A stretch of DNA of 64,000 nucleotides from Entoloma clypeatum (Eukaryota; Basidiomycota; Agaricomycetes; Agaricales; Entolomataceae): assembly GCA_963565915.1 (NCBI GenBank), contig OY751485.1, positions 5,456,001 to 5,520,000 on the forward strand, written 5' to 3'. Below the pieces are notes generated by a model. The model was given only the letters and a program-made list of their open reading frames with translations. It was not told the DNA's origin and did no database searches. Each line of letters opens with the position of its first letter. Within the stretch, counting starts at the first letter, position 1. Both the position numbers and the translations under genes were made by a program. Shown here in pieces: positions 42,188 through 51,993 of this stretch.

Positions 42188-45100
42188 TTATCGTGGACGT
42201 GGCGGGTTCTGCCGATGGAAATCACGGATCAAATCTTGAGTGTTCTGAACATTAGCTCGCGGTTCCCATGTGTTCTCTTCTGGGCCATATCCTTCCCACT
42301 GGACGAGGTACTGGATCTTTCCGCGGAACTTTCGAGAGTCCAGGATCGTAGACACATGGTACTCTTCTCGTCCTTCGACGATGATCGGATCAGGGGCTGG
42401 TTTCTTTTTCTGGATGGCGTACTTCGGAGTTTCATATGGTGACAACAGGGTCTCGTTGAACACAGGGTGAATCATCTTCCAAGTCTTCGGAAGATCAAGA
42501 AGGTACGCGCTAGCTCCTTTCTTCTCTAGGACTTTGAATGGTCCATGTCGGAGTGCATCAAGTTTCTTTGAGGGACGATCGGTCCTGATGTTAGTCCCTT
42601 CCAGCCACACCTTGTCTCCGATGCGGTAGTCCCGAGACGGACTTCGCCGTGTGTCAACTGTCTTCTTCATCTGATCCTGTGCTTGTTTCAGCGCAGCATT
42701 GGCTTCTTCTCGTGCCTGTTTGAGTTTTTTCAAGAAGTCGTTGGCAGCCGGATTGGTATCTTCTAACACGAGCTCTCCCTTCCATGGATGTAAACCGTAG
42801 TTGAGGTAGAATGGGGTGTGCTTCGTTGCCTGGTGTTCTTTGTCATTGTACTGGAACTCTGCGATTGCGATCCATTCTGCCCAATCATCCTGTAGGTGGT
42901 TGACAAAGTTTCGTAAGAATGCTTCTGTTTCCTGATGCGATCGCTCGGCCTGTCCATCAGTCTGTGGGTGGTATGCGGTGGACAGGTTCCTCTTGATCCC
43001 TAACATGCGGCAGAGTATCTCCATGAACTTCGCGGCGAACTGCGGTCCCCTATCGCTGATGATCTTCTTGGGGATCCCATGAAGCTTCCATATCTGATCC
43101 CGATAGATCTTGGCTAATCCTTCAGCCGATAGTTCCACGGTTGTCGGAATGAGGTGAAGCATCTTCGAATGTCTATCTGTGATGACCAGAATTGCGTTTT
43201 TTCCATCAGATTCTGGTATCAGTCCCACGACGTCGATCCCTATGTCTTCCCATGGGTGACTTGGTGCTGCATGGGGATGTAGCGGAGCATGTCGCTTTTG
43301 TCGGTTAATCTTGTTGCGTTGACAAGTGTCGCAACCCTTCACGTACTTCTTCACATCATGCAGTATGGTAGGCCACCAGTAGGTGCGAGTGAGGAGTTCA
43401 TGTGTCCGGTACTGTCCTGGATGTCCAGCCACTGGTGCATCGTGTGATTCGAACATCAATTCTTGTCGTAATTGTGGGTCCGGCGGGACATAGACTCGTT
43501 CTCCTGCATAGGTGATCCCATTCTCCTGCTGATACCAATGAGGATTCTTTTTTAGACCCTGGGCTACTTCTGTCTCCATGCAGTTTGAACCCTTGATGCA
43601 TGTGATCCACGGATTTTCGATGGTTGTGATGTTTCCAATTTTGATGGAATCAGATGTTTCACCCCCTTCAAACAATTGTTCCTCCGTGAACATCTCCATT
43701 TGTACCACATCTTCTGATTCCAACCGTTTCAAGAATAGTCCCTCCTTGAGCATTTGGTCACTGTCCTGTGGTTCGAGTTCCGCTTCATACCAGGGTAAGC
43801 GTGACAGGATGTCCGCTTTTGCATTGGTCTTGCCAGGCACATGCCGTAATTCGAAGTCATAGTCTTGTAACTTCATTTTCCAGCGTCGCTGTCATTGATT
43901 TAGGTCCTGAGGACAACGGAAATATTCCAGGTTCTTGTGATCGGTCAAGATCTCGAAACGTTCCCTGGCTTCAAGCAGATAGTGTCTCCAATCTTTCAAT
44001 GCTTCCACGACCGCCAGGAGTTCCTTGTCGTATATCTCGTAATTTTGTTCGGCCGCAGACATGGTCCGCAACAAGAACGCAATGGGGTGCCATTTGTCGT
44101 TTTGCTTCTGAAAGAGTACTGCTCTAATTGCATAGCCTGATGCATTGGTTTCAACCCTGAACTGTCCCTCTGGTTTCGGTAATGCCAAGACTGGTGCCGA
44201 TGTAATTGCCCGTATGAGACCTTCAAAGGCTTGCTGCTCTGTTGGTCCCCAAGTAAATGCCGTACCGCCTGTGAGCGCGGTGAGAGGTTTCGCGATGTTT
44301 GAGTACCCTTCAATAAATCGTTGATAGAAGTTAGCAAATCCAAGGAACTTCTGAACTTCCTTTTTTGATGTGGGTGCTCGCCAGTTTTGAATTGTATCCA
44401 CCTTCTCAGTTTCCATCTAAACACGTCCCTCACCAACCACATATCCCAATATAGGACATTTCGTTACTTCCCATAAACACTTCTTCTCCTTTAGGAACAA
44501 ATCATTGTCCAATAGGATCTGTAGGATTTCTTCAGTGTTTCGCGCGAGTTCTTCCTTGGTTTTACCAATAACCACGATGTCATCCATGTAGATCACGCAG
44601 ATACGTCGGCGGATCTGGTCCCGGAATAGACTAGCCATCATTTGAGAAAACATTCCCGGGGAGTTGCAAAGACCGAAAAACATGACCAATGGTTCGAACA
44701 AGGGGAGGCAGAAGGGGATTTGGACGGACGGATCTTCCCTGTTGCTAGACTCTCGTCAATGAATGCGTCCAATTCCTCTTGTTCCTTTTGCGTCATAGGA
44801 TATGTATTTCCCCCTAGTTCCTTTGGTGCGTCCAATGTAAGTTCAATACCATCGTCCCATTCCCTCTCCTTTGGGATCTTATCAAAGTTTTCTTTTTCGA
44901 AAAGATGAGCAAATCGTTCAACATATGAGGGTCGTTTGGTTGTGGGAGGTGGTGTGGGAGTGACAGCTTCCAAGATAGGGTCTCCAGGCTTCCATTTCTG
45001 ATCCGACTTTTTGGGTGCATCTTTGTCGCGCACCTCAACCATGCGAACTCAGTGTTTGCGACCATTAAGGTTAATCCTGAAATCTGAGTGTTTGGTTCGA

Positions 45101-45567
45101 CATGTTGTTGGGCACCGGTTAAATGTTACCGCGCCGGTTGTCCAATTGATTGTGGGGTTGTGGTGCACCAACCAGTCATGTCCCAAGAGCATGTCCGTTC
45201 TCCCAATGTCCAGTACCATTGCTTCCATGGTTTCCTGATGTGCTCCCAAATCCAGTTTGACTTCGGCAAGTTGGCTCGCTTTCTGTTGTCGATTTGGTGA
45301 TCCATCCGCATTTAGAATTGCTATGGGTGGTATTCCTCGCGTGGGGAGGTTCTGTTCACGTACTATTCTGGGATGGATGCATGTGCGCTCACATCCGCTG
45401 TCAACCTCAGGTCGGATAACCTTTGGTCCTCGTCGTGTTTTGAGCTGAGCTAACAGCCTGATTTCTCGTCTTTTTGGCAGGTTATCTCCCTTCACAGTCT
45501 TAGTCGACGCAGCGGCTCGCTTGGCAGGGATGACATAGGTTCTATTGTCTGCAGTCATACAAGGCAA
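42188..45567 (-). pseudogene. Pol of Chromo copy 2: PR-RT-RH-IN-chromodomain
   Basis: Protease (45567-45049) has VDSGCERTCIHP. RT N-terminus (45042-44702) ends at RPSKSPSAS, and about 235 bp are missing before LFEPLVMFFGLC. YMDDIVVIGK is present at about 44575-44605. A TAG at 44414-44416 (GRV-stop-METEK) and a TGA at 43892-43894 (DLNQ-stop-QRRW; CGA in copy 3) follow. RNase H reads FRVETNASGYA (D-to-N). Integrase (GCDTCQRNK, DVVGLIPESDG, IISDRGPQF, QTDGQAERSHQE) and the chromodomain (YHVSTILDSRKFRGKIQYLVQWEGYGPEENTWEP, quoted in parts across 42230-42350) are open to the stop at 42188. Confidence 0.9.
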
Positions 45568-45608
45568 GCAAGTCCGTTTAATAGATAAGGGTCGTGACTT
45601 AGCGTCAT

Positions 45609-46475
45609 TTAATCGGACCCTTCGGGAAAATCCTTCTCGTCGGCTTCTAAGATTGTGGTTTCATCATTCTCGGCATCTTTCTCAGACACCTTCCTAACCC
45701 TTCCGGAGTTCTTCTTTGGCTTGCGGCAGTTGCGCGCGATATGGCCTTCTTGGTCACAGTTGAAACACTTGCGACCATCTTTCTTCTTTGGAGCGCTACA
45801 GTCTTTAGCCAGATGACCGAAGCGCTGACAGTTGTAGCAGCGGGCTACTCCTGCTTTGTCGATCTCCATGGCTTTGCCCTGACCACCATAAGTGGTACCC
45901 GATCCGGTGCACATGTCGCCGCCACCTCGGATGACCAGTGCGTGTCCTTCCATCTGTCGTCCCTTGTTTTGGATCTCCTTTGCGTAATCGGTGTATGTCT
46001 TGCCATCGCTGGCCACTTGTTCAGAGATTCTGCGGTTGACGCTTTTCTCTAGGATGTATTTCCCAGTTTCTTCGCCAAGGTTTGACAGTCCCAAGAGTTC
46101 TTCAAATTCATCCAAGAATTCATCAACAGTGCGTTTCTCTTGTTTCAGGACTTTGAGTCTCGCTTTGGCAGCGACCGACTTGTTGGTGATGGAGAATCGT
46201 GTGGCGATATCATCGGAAAAACCTAGCCAGGTGATGTTCTCATTGTCAGCGGTAAGAGCGTCTAACTTGTTACTGGCCCAGTGTCTGCTGGACCCTTCCA
46301 TCATGCGGGATAACACCGCAAGAATCTTCTGATCGTCTGTGAGGCTCTTTTGGAACCTGATGTATAGTTTGGTGGCTTTCCACCACTCGTCAAAGGTGTA
46401 TCTGTCCTTGAACATCCCAGGATCCTTGATGATCTTGGATGTATCCATTGTTTGTACAGCCGGAGCTTCTGCCAT
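45609..46475 (-). CDS. Gag of Chromo copy 2
   Basis: This 288-residue open frame starts MAEAPAVQTMD at 46475. Capsid-like region: FDEWWKATKLYIRFQ, SSRHWASNKLDAL, RTVDEFLDEFEELL. Two zinc knuckles, CYNCQRFGHLAKDC and CFNCDQEGHIARNC, lie near residues 214 and 238. The C-terminus is acidic. It forms the virus-like particle and binds element RNA. Pol starts about 40 nt downstream in a different frame, as in copy 3. The frame is open a little further upstream (NPSSPPQTLD) to a TGA, so the real gag may be longer. Confidence 0.85.
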   Translation of the reverse strand: MAEAPAVQTMDTSKIIKDPGMFKDRYTFDEWWKATKLYIRFQKSLTDDQKILAVLSRMMEGSSRHWASNKLDALTADNENITWLGFSDDIATRFSITNKSVAAKARLKVLKQEKRTVDEFLDEFEELLGLSNLGEETGKYILEKSVNRRISEQVASDGKTYTDYAKEIQNKGRQMEGHALVIRGGGDMCTGSGTTYGGQGKAMEIDKAGVARCYNCQRFGHLAKDCSAPKKKDGRKCFNCDQEGHIARNCRKPKKNSGRVRKVSEKDAENDETTILEADEKDFPEGSD

Positions 46476-46479
46476 GTCA

Positions 46480-47240
46480 AGAGTCTGCGGAGGAGAAGAG
46501 GGGTTGGGTTGTTGGGATGAAGATAGGGTTCAGGATACAGGTAAGGATTGAAAATGAGTCCCTGTTCTAGGCGTCTGTTCAATATCTGACTGCGCGGAGT
46601 CAAAAGTAAATTCGTCAGGGGACTCGTTGGCGGAATCGGTGGCAAAACATTCAGAGTATTTCCTCTGTAAATCTCTAAGGAATCTCTGTTCCTGCGCGTC
46701 TGTTGGTCTCGAGAAGGGGTCAAGTCTCTCGTTTCGTGCCCAGCGGTTGTACTCGGTCTGTTGTTCTTCGGTGGTGAAGTGGGCGTAGATCTGCTGCTTC
46801 GAGTAAGACGTGATGATGTGGCTCTGGGACGTCTCAATGTGAGCGTCCTAATCAATCTTCTGATAACGGTTGTCTGGACACCGATAAACTCTCTGATCTC
46901 TGTGATCTGACCTGTCTGAGGTCCTTCTTGAACGCGAAAGCTTTCGAGTTCGTTCTGTCAGGCGTTGTAACGCGCGATCTGGTGTTGCCGAGCAAGATGG
47001 ATGCTCTCTGCTATCTCGCCGTGGGGGCGATGCTCGTCGTTGTCTAGTTCTTCGTCAAGCACCTGCTGTAGGATGCGACGGATCTCCGATTCAATGTACT
47101 GCTGGATAAGCGTAAAATCAATACTGTCTCGAGGACTTAGCTCCTCCTGTCGGGCTTCTGGCGTGCTGAATGGGTTACTGGTGAAGTCTTCAAAGAAGCG
47201 CGACGTCTTGACTCGTCTGGTAGTTGCTCTCTTCGCTCTG
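46480..47240 (-). pseudogene. Broken N-terminal extension upstream of gag, Chromo copy 2
   Basis: Between the 5' LTR and gag the minus strand encodes coiled-coil-like sequence (LIQQYIESEIRRILQQVLDEE, HLARQHQIARYNA-stop-QNELESFRV). After a frame change near 46850, HFTTEEQQTEYNRWARNERL and QEQRFLRDLQRKYSE follow, ending at a TGA near 46550. It reads like one long helical protein interrupted by two TGAs and one frameshift, probably the true N-terminal part of gag. Confidence 0.5.
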
Positions 47241-47253
47241 GGCGAACCTAACG

Positions 47254-47264
47254 AGATTTAGCAA
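47254..47264 (-). other. Self-priming site of Chromo copy 2
   Basis: On the minus strand, 2 nt inside the 5' LTR, TTGCTAAATCT is the exact 11-nt complement of AGATTTAGCAA in the LTR (47350-47340). That copy lies about 34 nt downstream of a TATA box. Confidence 0.6.
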
Positions 47265-47266
47265 CT

Positions 47267-47660
47267 TGTTATGCTTAACAAACCGTTCCAAGGTTCGGGC
47301 AGAGTATGCAGGAAAGTGGAAAGGCGAAGAGCAAAGTGATTGCTAAATCTAAGGAATATAGCTATGGTACATGGGGTTTATATAGTACTGGCTACGAGCG
47401 GTAGCGAGTGAGTCAGTAGCTGCGGAAGGCAGTGCGGATGAGTCAGTAACTGCGGAAAGGCAGTGCGAAGTGAGTCAGACGACTGCGGACTGAGTAATCC
47501 CTACTGCGGAGTGCGAGTCAGCGCGGGAGCGAAGTATACTAAAGGAGAATGGTAGAGTAAAGGTAAATGAATAAGCGGTCCGATGAGTCAAAGAAATAAC
47601 GAAGGTACGATGCAAGGGAAAAGTGCGTACAGTAACATACAAACCGGTAAGTCCGTAACA
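47267..47660 (-). repeat. 5' LTR of Chromo copy 2
   Basis: 394 bp. TATA box TATATAAA on the minus strand at 47378-47384; predicted transcript start near 47350. Confidence 0.9.
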
Positions 47661-47723
47661 GGAAGAGGGTACTTGTTTTTGATAGTCTTGGAATTAAGCG
47701 ATTGATAATTCTGAACAAGTTGG

Positions 47724-48186
47724 TGTTATGGTTGACAAACCCATGCGATGCTTAGGCAGAGAGGCTTAAGTAGCAAAGGCAGATACCAAGGTGATTGCTA
47801 GATCTGGGGAATACATGCAATGTATCTACCCTATATATACTAGAAGATTGAGTCATCTAGATGACTCTAGAGTGGTTCTGGCCTGACTCTAGAAGCGGAC
47901 CCAGAGTAGGTGTCTATGGTAACTGCTGCAGCGTGAGTCAGAGTATCTAAGTATAGTCCAATAAATAACACGATGTCAAGGATGTGTGAGAGTAACCATC
48001 TACTGTAGATATGGTAACGATGACCATACTGTAGTGAGTAAGTGGAGGCCGGGGCCCAAATGATGTAAAAGTGAATAGTAAGCATGAAACCAATAGATAA
48101 GATAAAACTGGCCATTAATCAGATAAGGCCTCTATGTCTTGTATCTTGTCTGAGTGATCAATGCCATGGATAGCGAATCCATAACA
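47724..48186 (-). repeat. Solo LTR (463 bp) in Gypsy-F RT, TSD GTTGG
   Basis: It starts TGTTATGGTTGAC and ends GAATCCATAACA. GTTGG flanks at 47719-47723 and 48187-48191. It is distantly related to the Chromo LTR (shared GTGATTGCTA(A/G)ATCT and CTATATATA) and so is of the same clade. It interrupts the RT between GSLQL and VQNYQSLN. It is drawn minus by analogy with the Chromo LTR. Confidence 0.8.
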
Positions 48187-48191
48187 GTTGG

Positions 48192-49545
48192 AGGGAACCA
48201 TTCTTCTTCTTGATGAAAAAGACTGGAGAGGCCATCGGAAATTTTGAAGGTCAGATCCAACCAGTGGCCAGATTTTCATCCAAGAATGCATTGAGTTCCT
48301 TCTGTCCCTTCGGAGAGGTACATGCCTGCTCAAATTTGCGGATCTTCCACTCCTGAGTGGCCTCCTGTTGGCAAGTCCAACAGCGAACGGGACATTGACT
48401 CATTTTCACCTTCCCGGAGGTCCAATCTACCTCAGGATTGTGCTCCTTGAGCCATGTGAATCCAAGTACAATATCCTGCTTTCTCAGTCCAGTTACTGCA
48501 AGCTGGGTCCGCTCCGTATGATCCTGCTATCAGAGTATAACATCCAGGACCTCCAATATCGCTCCAGTGTCATTTGGAGTACCATCAACATTGTAGACAG
48601 GGATTGCATGTTGTAGCCTTCGGGTACTGAGTTGATGTTTCTCTACAAGAGAGTGGTCAATGAAGGAGCCAGTTGCTCCACTATTGAGGAGAGCCTTTGG
48701 GGAAAGGGTATTCTTAGTATCTGTTGTCTCTCAGAGCCGTCGGAGGCCACAATGTATTTTTTCGGAAGTTGTTGTTCCCATTTTTGGAGTCGGGGTCGGA
48801 CGACTTTTGGAGTTGGGGTAGGTGTGACTGAGGGTTCATTCTGCACCAAGTCATAGGGAGAAGAAGTAAAATCTGATTCATCTATAGACAAGGAAGCATA
48901 ACAATTGCTAGTGGACAATGAGAGCACACTGTTCACTCATTGCTGGGGGAAACATCCTCTTGTTTGTCTTCCGCTTGCTCCAACGCTCCGGCAATGTTGG
49001 AGGTAGACGCCACTGCATCTTTAGCAGCTAGTTGGTCCATCATGTACTCCTCCTGTTTGTCCAACGTCATGAATCAGACGTCAAATCGGAGCAGACACTC
49101 ACGACTGAAATGACCAGTTTTACCACATCTGAAGCATACATTGGCATTCTTACCCCTGACGCAAGTGCCTTTGGTGCAGTCGGAGCAGCATGGAAAGGGT
49201 TAGGGCATGTCAGGACTGTGGACTTGAAAGCTTTGTTGGCAATCCGATTATTGTCTTTGACTTGTGCAGCTGCATACCACACATCCAGGTCGTCATCCAC
49301 AGGTTGTCCAAAAGTTAGTGTAGCAATTTCAAACTGGATGTTGGATCGGAGCCCATGTCAGAACTTGAGGACTATGTTTGTTCCTTCGTTGTACCCAGCC
49401 TTTTTGACATAATCTTGGAAGTCATCAATGTAAGCCTCCACATCTCAACTTTCTTGGTAGTAGGCTTCTGCCTCAAGAATAAGCCATGCATCTTGTTCTT
49501 CGTTTTTTGGAGTTAACTCCGCAATGAACTTGTTGAGGCGACGCT
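48192..49545 (-). pseudogene. Gypsy-F gag and protease region
   Basis: From the right: gag core (WLILEAEAYYQES, YVKKAGYNEGTNIVLKF, FGQPVDDDLDVWYAAAQVKDN), a zinc knuckle CFRCGKTGHFSREC at about 49093-49134, and protease-related sequence (VLGFTWLKEHNPEVDW, TCQQEATQEWKIRKFEQ). The RT start LDENLATGWIRPSKFPMASP follows. Stops and shifts are frequent. At about 49545 the gag frame ends and unrelated sequence begins. Confidence 0.7.
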
Positions 49546-49698
49546 AAGTCTAACGATGTCGCAAGCCCAAACTTCTGAACTTAGAGGAAAAATGTGGAAA
49601 GATGATGAAGGTGCTGTATTGCCAAGAGACCCAGCGGGAATCTCAAGAGAACAAGCTATCGAATACAAGTGAAAGTACCCTACTTATATATGTAAATA
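49546..49698 (+). other. Short coding-like fragment between Gypsy-F and Tc1
   Basis: On the plus strand an ATG at about 49557 gives a 38-codon frame, MSQAQTSELRGKMWKDDEG to REQAIEYK, which looks like real protein but is not recognised. Tc1 begins after the TA at 49697-49698. Confidence 0.3.
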
Positions 49699-51240
49699 CA
49701 GTGACTCAAATAATTGTCCAGATGTTTGAGCTATTTTGATTGTTTGCTCAATAGCTCTAGGGGCAAGGCACATAAGATTAAAGTGTTGGTGTATGACAGA
49801 TGGAGCTACATCGTGGCTATAGAAATATTCAACAATCATGTAATTCCAGTTCTCACAGAGATATATAGAATTCAATCTGGTAACTCATCTGGACAATTAT
49901 TTGAGTGGGTATCAGAAATACAGAAACTGGTCATTTTAGTACTTGGTATGGCCCCCCTTTGCCTTGATTACTGCTTCCACTCTTCTAGGCATACTTTCTA
50001 TCAATCTCTGACACACCTCTGGCTCCATTTTGTCCCACACCTCTGCTACCCTGTCCCAAATCTCCCAAACTCCCTTGGCCTGTGTTGGAAACTTGCAAAG
50101 CTCTACTTTGATGTGTTGCCAAAGGTGTTCAATAGGATTTAGGTCTGGAGATTGTGGAGGCCAGTCCAGAAGAGTGATATCATTGTTCTCCATCCAGATT
50201 CTGGCCTTGTTGGAGGTGTGCTTGGGGTCATTGTCCTGCTGAAATATGACATCCTCTGCAGGAATCTCACATTCCTCCATGCTGGGCAATAAGTGGTTGT
50301 CCAGAATGTTCACATACTGGTCAGCATTCATCCTCCCCTCAACTTCTGCCAGTTGTTCCACACCATTCCAACTCATACACCCCCATACCATGATGTTTCC
50401 ACCACCAAACTTGACTGTTCCCTGGATCTCCCTCTCAATCAGCCCCTCTTCCACCTGTTTCCACACCCACTGCTTCCCATCTGACCCCAGCCTGTTGATT
50501 TTTGTTTCATCTGACCAAACTACCCTTTTCCAGTCCTCCACAGTCCAGTCCTTGTGCTTTAAAGCAAAATCCAAACGCTTCTTCCTATGCCTTGTGATAA
50601 GCAAGGGCTTTTTCTTCTTTGTTACAGCTTTGAATGAGAGTTTCTTGAGAACATTCCTCACTGTCTGTGAGCTGACTGGATTGGAGATGATGGTGTTGAT
50701 GTGTTTTGTTGCCTGGACAGCATTGGCAGCCTTTCCAGTGATGATTTGTGTAACAATAGAGCGCTGAGCATGGGCAGAAAGCTTTGAAGGATGACCAGCA
50801 GAAGGGATTTGTTGAGTAGGAAGGAGATTCTGAAGGATCTCAGACACTGTAGACTTGCCAACACCAACTTTGGAGGCAATATGTTGAATGGAATGATAGT
50901 TGGAGGCTAGAGAAATGATGTTTTCCTTCTGGGTAGAGGAGATGGGGTGCATGATGAATTGTGGAATGCTGAGAATATTAGCTCTGGTTATATAGCTTGA
51001 AATCAGGCACTACCTATGATAGCATCACTATAGTAACCATCTGGCATCAGATTCTGATATTTCTGATTGTCACCCAAATAATTGTCCAGAGGAGTTACCA
51101 GATTGAATTGTATATATCTCCATGGAAACTTATTAGAATTATGTAATTGTTATATATTTCTATAGCTACGATATAGCTCCATCTGTCATACACCAACACT
51201 TTGGTCTTGTGTGTCTTGTCCTTGGAGCTATTGAGCAAAC
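49699..51240 (-). mobile_element. Tc1/mariner element, right end interrupted
   Basis: The left end starts CAGTGACTCAAATAATTG after TA. TIRs are about 215 bp. The right TIR is cut at ...GAGCAAAC (51240) by an LTR insertion, and the terminal 43 bp beyond the duplicated CAAAC are missing there. The transposase on the minus strand is open throughout. Each long TIR carries its outermost 22-26 bp again in inverted orientation at its inner edge (49886-49907, 51071-51092). Confidence 0.9.
49936..50952 (-). CDS. Tc1-family transposase, intact
   Basis: The 338-residue protein (MHPISSTQKENII...) matches the normal Tc1 length. N-terminal helix-turn-helix: HIASKVGVGKSTVSEIL; a second HTH region follows around SAHAQRSIV. 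Catalytic triad: VVWSDETKI (Asp), FQQDNDPKHTS (Asp) and SPDLNPIEHLW (Glu), with 34 residues between the second Asp and the Glu, the D34E spacing of Tc1. GGGNIMVWGCMSW is the usual Gly-rich block. It performs cut-and-paste transposition into TA sites. No stop or frameshift is seen, so the protein could be active, although the element's own right end is broken. Confidence 0.92.
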   Translation of the reverse strand: MHPISSTQKENIISLASNYHSIQHIASKVGVGKSTVSEILQNLLPTQQIPSAGHPSKLSAHAQRSIVTQIITGKAANAVQATKHINTIISNPVSSQTVRNVLKKLSFKAVTKKKKPLLITRHRKKRLDFALKHKDWTVEDWKRVVWSDETKINRLGSDGKQWVWKQVEEGLIEREIQGTVKFGGGNIMVWGCMSWNGVEQLAEVEGRMNADQYVNILDNHLLPSMEECEIPAEDVIFQQDNDPKHTSNKARIWMENNDITLLDWPPQSPDLNPIEHLWQHIKVELCKFPTQAKGVWEIWDRVAEVWDKMEPEVCQRLIESMPRRVEAVIKAKGGHTKY

Positions 51241-51953
51241 TGTTATATCCGTCTCCGAATCTCTGATCCACTCCGATTATCCTCCGACATTCTGGACATC
51301 TGTTACCTCCGCATCTCCACACGTTGCCATTGTGCATTTCATATTCATAACTCCATGCCTTTATGCATTTCATATTCATATTCCCATTTACTTATGCATC
51401 ACCCTTTCCGCATGGTCCGTTGACCAACATCTCCAATGTTGGATACAGTCGCTGACAACTTATGCCACAACTCCAGACCTACTCCAACCATCTCCGTAAA
51501 GTAATCACATTTAGATATTTAAGCTTGTACCATACCTGTAGTTTCTCAGTTCGAATATCAACCAAGTTCACTCCTCTACTCTCAGTCCATGCCAGAGATC
51601 CTTGCTGTGGTACAATATGCCGACGACATTCTCATCTTCTGCTCTTCCTCCATTGTTACCCTTTGATGAGCTCAGTACTGTGTCCGAGTCACAACTCCGA
51701 CGTTGTCCGACCACTTCCACATCAATGTGTCTCTCACTGAGATCTCTCCAAGGACCTCCGCACCTCCAACCTCTCCTCCGACCTCCTGAAATTGGGACAC
51801 CTTATCCAACAAATGGTAGCGCAACACATATGTTGAAGCCACGTCCCTCCCCTTCGTCGCTCCTCCGCATTTCCGGAGTTCCGCTCCGGTCCCAGTCCTA
51901 CGTCCGACCTCCAACGGACTCCAACGAAGCTCCGATGTTTCACCTACTTAACA
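51241..51953 (+). repeat. 5' LTR of the 51.2-kb Gypsy-1-like element (713 bp)
   Basis: It starts TGTTATATCCG and ends CTACTTAACA. It shares the CTCCGA-rich style of the Gypsy-1 LTR and a TATA-like gatatttaagc at 51514-51524. AGTTCGAATAT follows at 51548-51558. Confidence 0.85.
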
Positions 51954-51955
51954 GT

Positions 51956-51966
51956 ATATTTGAACT
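51956..51966 (+). other. Self-priming site of the 51.2-kb element
   Basis: ATATTTGAACT, 2 nt after the LTR, pairs with AGTTCGAATAT (51548-51558) over 11 bp with one G-U pair. Confidence 0.55.
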
Positions 51967-51993
51967 CAAACCGTTTTTGGATTCCTGCTAGTC

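Larger units (their letters stand above)
41279..47660 (-). mobile_element. Chromo copy 2: full-length chromodomain gypsy, TSD GGAAG
   Basis: LTRs at 41279-41667 and 47267-47660, with TGTTA...TAACA ends. GGAAG flanks both sides (41274-41278, 47661-47665). Order on the minus strand: LTR, gag N-terminal region, gag (46475-45609), protease-RT-RNase H-integrase-chromodomain (45567-42188), ORF3 (42064-41702), LTR. LTRs differ by five transitions and a 5-bp indel. RT lacks about 235 bp and pol has several stops, so it is dead but fairly young. Confidence 0.92.
39607..49545 (-). mobile_element. Gypsy-F: old gypsy element with two nested insertions
   Basis: Minus-strand parts are 39607-41278 (chromodomain remnant, integrase, RT) and 47661-49545 (RT start, protease, gag), split by Chromo copy 2 (41279-47660). 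The right part is itself split by a solo LTR (47724-48186). Removing the insertions and one copy of each duplication (GGAAG, GTTGG) rejoins the RT. The gag side ends at about 49545, where unrelated sequence begins. Many stops, frameshifts and deletions show it is old. Confidence 0.8.

Noticed and set aside
51095..51379. Minus-strand ORF across Tc1 end and LTR
   Set aside because: It spans an insertion junction and therefore cannot be an ancestral gene.
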